A stretch of 64,000 nucleotides of DNA. Source: Erythrophleum ivorense (taxonomy: Eukaryota; Streptophyta; Magnoliopsida; Fabales; Fabaceae). Where the stretch lies: assembly GCA_026724425.1 (NCBI GenBank), contig JAIUCV010000076.1, positions 6,409,501 to 6,473,500 on the forward strand. Reading direction: 5' to 3'. Under the pieces are notes generated by a model. It did not search any database. It saw only the letters and a program-made list of their open reading frames with translations, and was not told the origin of the DNA. Position numbers and translations under genes: made by a program. Shown piece by piece: positions 19,069 to 29,018 of this stretch (positions are counted from its first letter, which is position 1; each line of letters opens with the position of its first letter).

Positions 19069-21417
19069 GTTAAGACCCGAAAATATGATTTTCTCATCTC
19101 CTAATGTAAGCTAGTTTACCTTCTCTTTCACGGGTTCTTCCTCCATTTGAACACTCTCACCATCCTTTCCTCCTTCATTAATGCCACCACCATCAACATT
19201 GGTGCCTAAACCCTATAATCCAAGAAATTGGTAAGAATAAAGATATTAACAAAGAAATTTCAAATCGAATAAATTGCTATTACCTCTTCGGTAACAGTGG
19301 CCTCGCGTTCATTCTCTCTATTATCACATTCCGTTTCACAATTCATGCCATCACCTTCTGTTTCCTTTGATCCCTACAATCCAGTTTTACTCAGTTTCAC
19401 CAAGTGTTACTTTTTCGTTTTATAATATAAGAAAAATTGTTTGTTACCTGTGCTTGCTCATTCGCCTGATACGTCCTCATATACGTTGCTTGCTCATTCA
19501 CAAAAGCTTCCAACGGGGCGATCCTTTGCTCAACCACATCAACCTTGTTCTCCATTCTGGTCATACGCTCCTCCATCTCTTTCTTCATGCTCTGAACGAG
19601 ATCTACCAATGCTGAATATGGCGTGTTCGCGTTCATCGGTGGTTCATCGGTGGCAACTTCCGGGTTCGCCGCATTCTGAGGTGCATCGGCTAATCTGGCC
19701 ACATCTTCGTCGAACATATCCTTCAAAAATGTGACCTTTCCTTCTCGAGCTAGCTTCATCCAACTCTCGACAACAACACAATGCTTATCAACATCGTCCT
19801 CCTTTTCCATGATTCTTAGTAGAAGACGCTTCTCACTTGCGTCTGCAGTTAGGAAACTATCAATGTCCTGTAAACACAAATCACAAACAATGAGTAAACA
19901 TTTAAAACTCAAATATTGGCAGTCATTCATAGGCTCATATGCAAAAGTATAACTGACCTTAGTTGTACCAAGTTCTGCACTAATTCTCTCGAAAGGAATT
20001 CCTTTCATGTCGCTTCTTTTGAACTTTGACTTGCACATCTTGGGACAATCCTCGTCTGCGCCAGGATAAGGTTCTCGGAATGTTGCAGCTAATTGTGGAA
20101 TTGCCTCGAAAGCTAAGAGCTACACACGAAACATAAGAGTTATAAGGAGGTTCATTTATAAAAAGTAATACATCCAATCCAAATAAATATTACCTCCATA
20201 GGTAAAACGAAACCTGGAATCGGCCATGGTTGATTCTGCTTTTCTGGAACAACCCCCTTGAAATGACTCATTGTGTTGAAGATCCCTTCTAACATGTAAT
20301 CGTAAGAAAATCTCCCCCAGGGAAATGTCTTACAAAAATTCAAATCACTCACGGCTCCTAGTAGCAGTGGGTCCACGGAAGGAGACTTTGCTCCGGTCTT
20401 CGTATGCGCTTTCATAACGCTAGCTAGAAAGTACAAGATCAGCATCCTCAACCTGTCATCAGAATTCGGAGGAAGGTCCATCTGACCTATCTCCTCTATC
20501 ATGGGTTTCAGGTCTTGATATCTTACTGTTGACCCCGCGGTAAAATACTTCTCCACAAATGACATTGCCCCAGATTTCTTACCATAACCGAGTGGATAGT
20601 TATGACAGTATAGACCCGATATCAATGCGTGTTCCCTTAAACCATAACGGATGGGCACGCCGTTTACAACAAACCAAACTTCTTTTCTCTTTTCAGTACA
20701 AGCAGTTCGAAGAAGGAGCAGCCACATACCCTGAAGCTTGTGGTTTTTGTCCCTTGGCATGTGGAAGATGTGTTTGAACTGCGGGTGAGTCTCAAACCAC
20801 CTCTTCTCTCTATCGGTAAGGGGAGGCATTAGTGTGTCAAAAGTCTCGAACATGTCGTGCAAATAACACCGCGTCGATAGCTTTGTTTTCTTATTGTACT
20901 CCGTCGGCGGAAAATACATCTTCAGCGGTCTCATTGGTTCCACTTCCTCCTCCTCATCTGCCTCCTGCGAAACACAATGAACAACAAGCACAAACACATC
21001 ACAAAACTAGTAAATTCATCATGTAACTCTCAAATTATTACACTTCACCTTCTTCCTAATATCACTAAACATAAACTATCGCTTAAATCACAAAACCAAA
21101 ACTATTGGTTGCAGAAAATACGACCATCACTAAAGAGAAACTATCGCTTAAATCACGAAACCAAAACTTCTGGTTCCACCAAAATACGAGCAAAATGCAT
21201 AGCGAAAATACTTTCTTCTCATTCCGAAAATGTTCGGGATACTTACACTCTCGTCTTCGTCTACACGGCCACTCCGGGTTCGACTGCTACTTCCGGCGGA
21301 ATTCTCCTCTCTTCCAACGAAATCTTCTTCTTCTTCAATCTGAGGGTTTTCTTCCTCCATGAATTCGGGTGGAGACTCCTCTCTCGATTCGGTATTGGGG
21401 TTTCGGGTTCGAACCAT
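19069..21417 (-). pseudogene. DUF1985 gene of MULE-2, last exon lost
   Basis: The exons parallel those of MULE-1: 21417-21247, 20964-20194, 20119-19958, 19867-19448, 19373-19284 and 19212-19120. All are multiples of three and no stop is visible in them. The seventh exon (basic tail) is missing because the deletion junction at 19069 falls in intron 6. Exon 1 is shorter and less acidic than in MULE-1, and exon 5 is 27 bp shorter. The DUF1985 and coiled-coil exons are almost identical between the copies, so the two elements are recent relatives. Confidence 0.8.
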
Positions 21418-22390
21418 CTTTCTTCGATTTACTTTTCGTTAATTGTGAAGAACAAAGGAACCAAGAAGAAGGACAAAGAACTAGAGAATTAGAGGGAACG
21501 AGAAATCCGATTTCTCTGTTTGAATTGGAATCGCTTAATGATGAGGGAATCGGTAAGAGAGAAACGCAATTTTGATCTCTTTTCTCATTAGGGTGTCCGA
21601 TCCGAGTTCAAGTGGATATGGGTCGGGTGGATCGGGTTTTCGTTGGTTGGGTCTGTAAATATGCCAAAAAGAGAAGGATACTCTTGTAATCTATTGAGTT
21701 TTTCTATTTAAAAAAAAAACAAAATTAAAATTATTATAATTGTCGGATATTTGAGCTTCCATTTTCATATATAGGGGCACATGAGATGAAATCTCCCATG
21801 GAAAACCGAAAACCCACAATTGTCGGCTTGCCAGTAACCCACCTGCAGAACCCATTCTCGAGTAGGGACCGAAAGGATACAAAAACTGATAAGATGTATC
21901 ACACATATGAATGGTAATATTACAAAATTTCCCGCAAACCGAATTCAGATCTGAGTAAATCTTTGCTGGAGGAGGGATTAGACCATGAAAAAGAGCAACA
22001 ATATGACCCTTCCACATTTCCGAGGCTTGTAACAGGACCGAGGATGGCGCTTCAACAACCGGAATACCATCTTCTTGATATGTCGGAGTCGAGATTCGTT
22101 TGAGATTCCTTAGAGAGGCTTTGAACCGCTGCGCATATGAAGGTGCTGCAGCAGATGGAATTTGAGGAGGGATCGTTGATTGAGTTGGGAACTGAGGACT
22201 TTGAATCGAGGAGCCTGGAGTTGAGACCTCCGAAGGAGGGGATTGAACAGATTTTTTAGGAGAAACCGAAATTGGATCCGAACCAATGAGTCCATGACGA
22301 AAGACCAGAAAGGAAGAAAGGGGGAAGCAAGGAGAACTACTCAATCGGTCAGTGCGAGGCTGCCGACGGTGGCGAATCGTAAGGAGCCAT

Positions 22391-23039
22391 AATCGCTTTT
22401 TTTAACGGTTCGATTATTAATTGGAAGGAGCCCAAATCAGACCAAATCGGAAGGAGCCCTAATCTCATAAATTAGGTTCTCATTATTTTCATTGCTGTTC
22501 ATAGCTACCTCCAGTTTCTTTTTTTTTATCCTCAATCTTTTTTTGACTGTTTAGGTGATGATTACGGTGCCATTGAATGATTGCTCTCCTGCAGTTTGAG
22601 ATCCTTTGCTCTACTGAAGCTCTAGGGTTAGTCTTCCACGCTTCTGAGATTAACTCTTTCTCTTCTTCATTGTTCCTTAAATGACGGTCATAACGGAACA
22701 GCCCTTTTTGCTTTTTCCTGTATGGGTGGAAGAAAGTTATGAGAGAGGTATGTGGTCTGAACCCTCAAAACGCAGGTATTCACCATATCACCTAGATCAC
22801 GCCTTAAAGTGGAATCAGTCCAAACCGATTCCAAATGAAGGAGTTATTCATCTAACAAATCGGGTTAACCTGAACTTACTCTTTTATGACATACGAGCGG
22901 TTATCGGAGTATGCAGACCAAATCAGAGAGAGTAAGCTACAAACCGACTTGGTATGGATTCTTGACTCAACATAAGCTCACGTAGAACTGGATTCATATC
23001 AATACCAAATTTGGGTTAGGAGTTATTCAATTTCTAAAC
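22391..23039. other. Unassigned intergenic stretch
   Basis: The stretch begins with repeated AATCGKAAGGAGCCMTAATC words (about 22374-22462) that may be the LINE 5' edge or its target. The rest has no frame I can recognise. It could include U3 of the retroelement remnant to the right. Confidence 0.4.
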
Positions 23040-23810
23040 CAGAGGAGCCTCAACTTGCCTTATTTGAAACCTTTGGGAATTGGGAGACTTCAAACATACC
23101 TTTGGCGACAACGCCGACAAGGAGACGATCTTAACTATCTAAGAGCTATCAAAGATGTTCTAGCTACACCAGCACCCATGGGATCAGGCGTATCCAATCA
23201 TACCCACTCCTACACCAACACCAAGACTTGCCATATTCGGACCTATGTGCATTCAAGGAGTTCACACTACAACACAGCTCTTTTCCTTTTGTCCTGGCTG
23301 AGACTTGAAGATACATCAACAAGAAGCTTCCAAAGGCTCCCTCAATGTACCTGGACGTCCCAAGACATCATTCCTTTTCCCCCAAACTGTCAAGATACAA
23401 AGAGCCTCAAACTTCCCTTATTTGGCCTAATATATAATTTATGTGATTCTTTTCTTGTTTCAGCTTCTTAGGGACGTTGCCTATAGCCTATATAAGCTCA
23501 CTTTCATTTTAATTGTAGAGCACCCTTGATCATTGATTTAATAAACATTTTTTGTTTTTCTCTTCAAAGTCATTGTCTTTGATATTGTCTTGTTTTTCAT
23601 TTGAGTCTTGTGAGCGAGTCAATTGTGTCTTCTGTTCTTGCGGATCAGAGTGTTTGTGAGATACAAATCTCTCTAGTTCGTCCATTGTTTGAGCGAGTCA
23701 ATCACTATCCCCACCTTCATCTCTATTACGTCCATCTTCCGCAAAAGCTTCTCAACTCTTGACAACCTTGTGAGTCATAAGACTTGGACTGATTCCAATC
23801 TTATATCATT

Positions 23811-23822
23811 TGGTATCAGAGC
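23811..23822 (+). promoter_or_regulatory. tRNA-iMet primer binding site of remnant
   Basis: TGGTATCAGAGC lies two bases after an LTR end (ATATCA), complementary to initiator tRNA-Met. Confidence 0.85.
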
Positions 23823-24095
23823 TAAAAGCTCATATCAAACTCAGGTTGTGTTCATTCCACATTTATCTATTTAAATTTTTTTGTTTTGTTGTTTAATTTT
23901 CTTAAAAATAAAAAACAAAAATAAAAATCGTTTGTTTCATTTTTATTTCAAATTTCTTTTCATGCGTTGTGGGAGGCATATCATACATTATGCCAGTTAA
24001 AAGCTTAGTATTGACTTCACATGATGAGGACCATGAGGTGGATTTGGTATCTAGTTGAGGAAAGTTGAGGTAATTAACATATTTAATATCTAGTT

Positions 24096-24290
24096 TAGGT
24101 GAGGAAGTTGAGGAAACAATATTCAAGATCTAAGTTCGGGTGGGGAAGTTGAGGAAACAGATTCAGTAACAAGTTCAAGTGAGGAAGTGGATTCAGTAAC
24201 AAGTTCCGGTGAGGGAGTTGAGGAAGTGGATTCAGTAACAACTTCAAGTGAGGAAGTTGAAGAAGTAAATTCAGTAACATGTTTTGATGA
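24096..24290. repeat. Minisatellite encoding Glu/Val/Ser-rich repeats
   Basis: Four to five degenerate units of about 27-54 bp share GAGGAAGTTGAGGAARTRGAT and TCAGTAACAAGTTC words. In one plus-strand frame they read as EEVEEVDSVT-type repeats, probably the decayed start of the gag region of the flanking retroelement. Confidence 0.65.
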
Positions 24291-24480
24291 GGAAGTTATG
24301 GAAGTGGTATCCAACACCTCTTTTTGTAGAGCAGTTTGCTCTGAGTGTAAATCTCGATGCAAGCTCCCTTCCATTGTTGAGGTTTCCAAGGCCAGAGTTG
24401 TTGTATACTTTTGCTCTTTCAGTTGTTACTTGGTTTTCATTTTTAATACTTGATAATACTGATTTATTTAGAGATTGAAA

Positions 24481-25376
24481 ATAACAGGACTTTGATTGAA
24501 ATCAAGATTAATATGTTATTTAATTTATATCATGTTTTCTAATATTTTTGTGTATGATGATCCAATACTCATAGATTTTTTTTTTTTTTTAACTCATAGA
24601 TATTTAAGTAACATTACATGTAACTCATATATCCAAACTGGAAAAATCAATCTAAAAAAAGTTATATTAATTTGTCGGGCTTGATATCTCTGCTTTATCC
24701 TTCGAAACAAACAGCCAAAAACCTTTATTACACACTTATAAAAAACCTTTAACCTCTACCGATAGAGGTCTCTCCACTATACAAAAGCAGTAACAAACAA
24801 AGCTGATCTCTACCAACAATTATTTCGATCTGCTTGAAAATCCATCCCAAACAAAATTTCATATGTATTCCATCAATCCCTTTAATTAAACCTAGCATCT
24901 CGATTTTAATCTCATCCTATTTCTTGAAGTTACAATCAATCCAAAACTCTTCCATCATATTTCCAAAACAGAACACATAACACATAGCGAAAACCAATAT
25001 GTTAAACAGACATTTCCATGTAGATCTCTTCATTGATGAAACTACGAATAAGGAGAGAGGCGTTTTTTTTATAGTGGAGATAAATTAGGGTTCTTTACAA
25101 TCAATTATAACGTGAGATGTTATGGGCCAACTTATGGCTCAAGTAAAAGCAATACCATTAGGGCAGATCGAAGGTTTGAAAACAAATCATAGGCGGCAGT
25201 GTAATAAATAACTCGTCAATGTTTGAGTTATGAAAAAGGAGTTAATTTATAAAGCTGTTAAATAAAAATATAGTTTGAACCGAACCTTACACTGTTTACG
25301 TATATTCGTACTAAACAGTTCGGGTATTTGACTATAAACACATTTATTTTATAGCAAGCTCTGCAATCTGAGAAGC
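24481..25376. other. Intergenic, 3' flank of EF-hand gene
   Basis: AT-rich sequence without a recognisable gene or element end. The part nearest 25376 is presumably the 3' UTR of the EF-hand gene. Confidence 0.5.
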
Positions 25377-26374
25377 TTAACTTGTATCAGAATTCGCCCA
25401 CACAACTGCAAGAGTCACAAGAGAAGCATACACTGAAGTAGGCAGCTTCTGCACCACTTTTCCAACTCCTGGGACACCTTCTGTTGCCTTCTTTGTTGCA
25501 ATAGCCACAGTCGGAGCCACCACCAAAGAAATTATTAAACCCTGACTAACCACTTCGAATGTGTCAGCCGTAAGTAGCTCAATAAACTTCACAAACTCCT
25601 CCCGATCAATTTCTCCATCCAAGTTGATATCGCAGTCCTATTACAAGACGTCAAATAAACAATATGAGCACTCAAAATTACCATAAATTCCTGATACTTG
25701 AATTTTTTTTTGTATGAGACTCATTTTGCATTTTGCGGTCGAATCATCCGATATATTCCTACCAAATTATTTGGGTAAGGATAATATAAATTACTTGTTC
25801 TAACTATTGGTCGGACAATTACCTAGGGGTTTCTTAAAAAAAAATTGAGGGTTTACACATTGGAAGAGACTCTAGAAATTACCGTGATAATGCTTTTGAC
25901 TAGATCCTTAGAAGGCGGATCGAAATGAGGACCAGGCAATCGCTTGTTTATGTCACTGAAAACATCCCAGCAAAAGAAAAATGTTAAAATCACAAGATTA
26001 GTATACTAAATTCTTGAATCTGTAAACCCTAAAGAAAAAACAAACATCTTACTTGTAGACAAGAAGCACCGCGATGTATAGCTCTTCAAACGTAAGATTG
26101 GCCCTTCCTGTTTCAAGCTTGAACCGATCAAAAACCCTATCACATATCGACTGTACCTTCTTCTGTCTCCACTCCTTACCTGTAATTACCATTGTGATTC
26201 GATATTTCACATATCATAAGAAGCAATTTGATCATATATCCACAATTTCTTCAGCATAAAATCGATTGCTATGTGGAAAGAAAATAATAATCGAAAATAG
26301 ATACTGATAATGAACATATGCTACAACGGAGAGGGAGACAATTAACCTCGGAGCTTGTCAAGTACTTGTCCCAT
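25377..26374 (-). CDS. Small EF-hand calcium-binding protein (host gene)
   Basis: Four exons (26374-26347, 26179-26053, 25955-25883, 25637-25377) with GT/AG borders join into 489 nt, 162 codons plus TAA, without a break. The protein starts MGQVLDKLRGKEWRQK. One EF-hand loop is canonical (DINLDGEIDREE, about residues 79-90, Asp/Asn/Asp at positions 1, 3 and 5 and Glu at 12). After it come two hydrophobic segments (EVVSQGLIISLVVAP and TSVYASLVTLAVVWA) that could anchor the protein in a membrane. The size and exon plan resemble a small Arabidopsis EF-hand family (At1g64850-type, from memory). It probably senses calcium; its partner is unknown. It is the only convincing non-transposon gene in the window, and its intact frame suggests it is functional. 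Confidence 0.88.
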
Positions 26375-27460
26375 GGCGATAAAGGAGGTCTTCTCGTCTG
26401 ATTGCACATAAACGATGATGAACAGGAGGCTAGCTAGTATAGATTACTTATCTTTCAATGAATCATGAATAACTATAAATATCTTTCATATGTTAAAAAA
26501 TAAGCATTTGTGGTTTATGTGTAGGGGTGTCAAAAACTACCATGTGTGAATCTAGTTCTGCAGTCAAACTCCATTTTCGTATCACTAATCATAAGAAGGC
26601 ATAAGAAGACTAGAAATGTTACTTTGACCAGAAGACCAGAAAAGCTCAACCCAGAATCTCAAGTTACTACTAATACGACACAGGTTAACAAAGACTAGAA
26701 TCATCATGTTCCTAACAAGTTTTGCAGCTGAAAAATGAGACCATAAAGATTAGGTTTCACATAAAACACAATTTGGTCATCGTATTCCACTTAATCCTAT
26801 TCAAATTAATGTTCATTGTAAGTGTGTTTTGAGGGAAAATCAGAGAGAAAAGAAGATATAAGGGAAAGAGAAAAACCAGAAGCACCTTTGCAGCTTCCTC
26901 ACTGTAATCAACAAAAGACAAGACATATTCCATTATCATCTCTTATACGCTTTAGACATAGTTTCACCAATGAATCGATGTTGCAGAAAACAAACACAGT
27001 GATCGAAAACAGACTATCACAATCAAACAACAAATGGGTTCTTCAAACGATGGACAATCAAAAGCAATCACACCCGGAAAAAAATCATCTCTTCCAAGAC
27101 AACAAAAAACCAAAATTCATCCTAGACAATAGCAGACGATACAGGCTATACAAAAATGGGTCGAAGAATATCATGAGAAATAGACGATTCATAACCCATT
27201 TTCATAGGGGCATACCTGTGAATGCATGAACTCTAGAGAGAGATTGAGAGAATGCGAGAGATATAGAGATCTAGGGAGAGATCGAGATTGAGGGAGAGAA
27301 AGAGATAGAGATGGAGATGGTGAGACGGAGATCGAGAGTATTTTTAAATATTTAGTTATTTTATTTATGTGGTAACACTTACCTTTTTGGAAATTTATTA
27401 AATATTTAGTTATTTTTTATTAAAACTTTTCAAACCACTTAATATTGAAAGCTAACATCC
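26375..27460 (-). promoter_or_regulatory. Upstream region of EF-hand gene, possible 5'-UTR exon
   Basis: On the minus strand 27330-27216 is CT-rich like a plant 5' leader and is followed by a candidate donor (CATTCACAGgtatgc, about 27207). A T-rich stretch with AAATATTTAAAAATA (about 27335-27350) could supply the core promoter. This would make a leader exon separated by an intron from the coding exons. Cryptic ATGs in it have no long frames. No other gene is evident in this kilobase. Confidence 0.3.
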
Positions 27461-27470
27461 TCTCTTATCC

Positions 27471-27970
27471 GGCAAAACGGCCAATTGGGCCCTGAACTCA
27501 GGCCAGAGGTGCGAATCGATACCCAAACAATTTAGGTGTGCAAAATGATACTCAAACTATACAAAACCCGACTTTGCCCACCTAAACTTTTCCACATCTG
27601 GCAAAATCCAGCCTTGACCAGAACCCCGTCAGTCAACCTTCGAACGCCGTTAGACGGAGGTGACTCAGCTGCCAGCTCATCCGACCCGTTGGAATAATGT
27701 CAAAACGACGTCGTTTCGTGTTTTCGATAACGGATATCGAATTGCCGGTTTTGATTCTGATTTCCGGTTTGAACCCGGTTTACCAAAATCGAACCGATAA
27801 TTGCAAAACACGAAACGACGTCGTTTTATTTCCTTCTTTAAACTCGAGCACATCATCTTCTTCCCCCTTTACGAGAGACCTAAATCGATTTGAGGAAAAA
27901 ACGAAGGAAAGGGTTTCGGATCTCGACAATTCCGTGTAGTTCGTGAGGGGATTTCTTCGATTCATCTTCG
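27471..27970 (+). repeat. MULE-3 left TIR
   Basis: Inverted counterpart of the segment ending at 32414. It contains two copies of the palindrome AAACGACGTCGTTT (about 27703 and 27814). Confidence 0.9.
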
Positions 27971-28050
27971 ATTTAGGTTTTCAAACAGAAATCGATTTTC
28001 AACTTATACAGAGAGACTGAATTTGAGATTTACAGAGAGAGACGACGAAC

Positions 28051-28398
28051 ATGTCTGCCGCGTCGTCGTCGGAGATCCAGAGCCATGGGGTTGTTTGCGA
28101 CTGCGGGCTTCCATCACCAGTGAGACGTTCCTGGACACGGCTAAACCCAGGTCGCAGATTCTAAGGTTGCAAAGGCCGTCGACAACATAATGGTTACATC
28201 TACTGTGATTTCTTCAGATGGTACGATGAGGGAGCCCCAAGCGGATGGCAACATTTGGCGTTGCTAGAGGCACGAGAAATCATGCAAAATCAGCGAGAGA
28301 AGATTGAAGCTTTGACTAATCAAGTGAGAACACTAACCCTGAATGCTGACAATGACGTAAGCATAATGTTGGATTTGTTGTTGCACTTGGAGGAATGA
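28051..28398 (+). pseudogene. GRF-type zinc-finger protein (MULE-3 accessory gene)
   Basis: The ATG at 28051 starts a 115-codon frame to TGA at 28396-28398. Its pattern is that of a plant GRF zinc finger: CDCGLPSPVRRSWTRLNPGR, then GCKG, then CDFFRWYDE. A coiled-coil tail follows (EAREIMQNQREKIEALTNQV). A single TAA at 28162-28164 (codon 38) replaces the aromatic residue normally between the Arg-Arg-Phe and Gly-Cys parts of the finger. GRF fingers bind single-stranded nucleic acid or proteins, and small GRF proteins are common passengers of plant MULEs. The role here is unknown. Confidence 0.8.
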
Positions 28399-28611
28399 TG
28401 GCAATGTGGTCCTCTAAGACTGCATAATGTTGTTTTTTGTTGTTGTGTTTTGTACCTTTATGTTCTTGTTTTGGTAATCCAGACTCAAACTCTGTTTGCG
28501 GCTTTGTAAACTTTTTAAGTTTTCAGACTTATTTGCGGCATTGCTCTTTCACGAGTAAGTTTAATGTAAAACTGTGATGTATTGTGTTGTTAATCCTATG
28601 TAAGACTTATT

Positions 28612-28670
28612 ATGTTTTTGTAACATTCCAATGTTTTTGTAACATTCCAATGTTTTTGTAACATTTCAAT
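28612..28670. repeat. Three tandem 19-bp units
   Basis: ATGTTTTTGTAACATTCCA is repeated three times (28612, 28631 and 28650; the last has one change) behind the GRF gene, probably in its 3' UTR. Confidence 0.9.
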
Positions 28671-29018
28671 GTCAAGTTTATGCTAACCCAAATATCAAAC
28701 ATAACATCCTTAATAAACCATGTGTTTAACACAACAAAGAGAGTCAAGAGAGGAAACAACAAGTCTCATATCATCATAACACAGAAAAAGCCAGTCTAAC
28801 AACAAAAACTGAACAGACTCACAAGTCTCATATCATCATAACACAAAAGCATTAAAAAACAAGTGTTCTTCATGACAAACAAGTGTTCTTCACGGCCACC
28901 TGTTACACAAAGCATCAAAAAACATAACATACAAGTCAGACACAATCATCATAACACATAAAACCATGTAATAAAGAGAACTAAACATCACTCAGAAAGA
29001 GAACTAAACATCCTCACA
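28671..29018. other. Spacer between convergent MULE-3 genes
   Basis: AT-rich spacer with a few repeated words (ACAAGTCTCATATCATCATA occurs twice) and no coding signal. It probably holds the 3' ends of both MULE-3 transcripts. Confidence 0.5.

Larger units (their letters stand above)
16704..21795. mobile_element. MULE-2, internally deleted relative of MULE-1, TSD CCATGGAAA
   Basis: The element is bounded by perfect 9-bp direct repeats (CCATGGAAA at 16695-16703 and 21796-21804), the size expected for Mutator-like elements. The ends are short imperfect inverted repeats: the left reads GAGACATAGTCTCTTGTAYC and the right (complement) GAGATTTCATCTCATGTGCC. Inside are the 5' two-thirds of a plus-strand transposase and most of a minus-strand DUF1985 gene, fused tail to tail at about 19069 by an internal deletion. 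Confidence 0.92.
11085..22390 (-). mobile_element. L1-type LINE, minus strand, broken by three insertions
   Basis: Reading leftwards from about 22390 there is ORF1 (DUF4283 plus CCHC knuckle), then ORF2 (endonuclease, reverse transcriptase, zf-RVT region). The element is interrupted by MULE-2 (16704-21795), by a deleted gypsy (12764-14149), and on its 3' side by MULE-1 (ending 11084). Homology resumes exactly across each duplicated target site, so the pieces belong to one copy. The true 3' end and poly(A) tail would lie beyond MULE-1 and CACTA-1, outside the window. Many frame breaks show that it is old. Confidence 0.85.
15889..22390 (-). pseudogene. LINE ORF1 (DUF4283 plus zinc knuckle), split by MULE-2
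   Basis: The N-terminal part (22390-21796) is Pro/Ser-rich and ends in a DUF4283 RNA-binding-like block (ASEMWKGHIVALFHGLIPP and RQLWVFGFPWEI). The C-terminal part (16695-15889) carries a CX2CX4HX4C knuckle (CCNCGRFGHLINRC, about 16430-16470) and basic and Ser-rich segments, with TAA at 15889-15891. A likely ATG at 22390 needs a frameshift soon after it to join the main frame. MULE-2 separates the two parts. ORF1 proteins coat LINE RNA. Confidence 0.75.
23040..24480 (+). mobile_element. LTR-retrotransposon remnant (LTR end, primer site, leader)
   Basis: A TATA-like CTATATAAGC (about 23488) precedes an LTR-like segment ending ATATCA at 23808. Two bases later TGGTATCAGAGC (23811-23822) is a tRNA-iMet primer site. 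An AT-rich leader follows, then a short frame starting at the ATG near 23990 (MPVKSLVLTSHDEDHEVDL) that soon meets a stop, and a tandem-repeat region. No reverse transcriptase is present, so the element is truncated on the right. The left LTR border was not found. Confidence 0.6.

Noticed and set aside
22681..23471. Frames of 84 and 138 codons, possible novel host gene
   Set aside because: No homology, no convincing splice or start context, and directly upstream of an LTR end with a primer site, so U3/LTR sequence is more likely.
23811..23822. Possible tRNA gene remnants (also 13826-13837, 50083-50094, 61471-61488)
   Set aside because: Only the 12-18 bp primer complementarity is present, each next to an LTR edge; no cloverleaf or tRNA promoter boxes.
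26822..27229. 135-codon plus-strand frame upstream of the EF-hand gene
   Set aside because: No recognisable domain; the opposite strand looks like leader and intron of the EF-hand gene.
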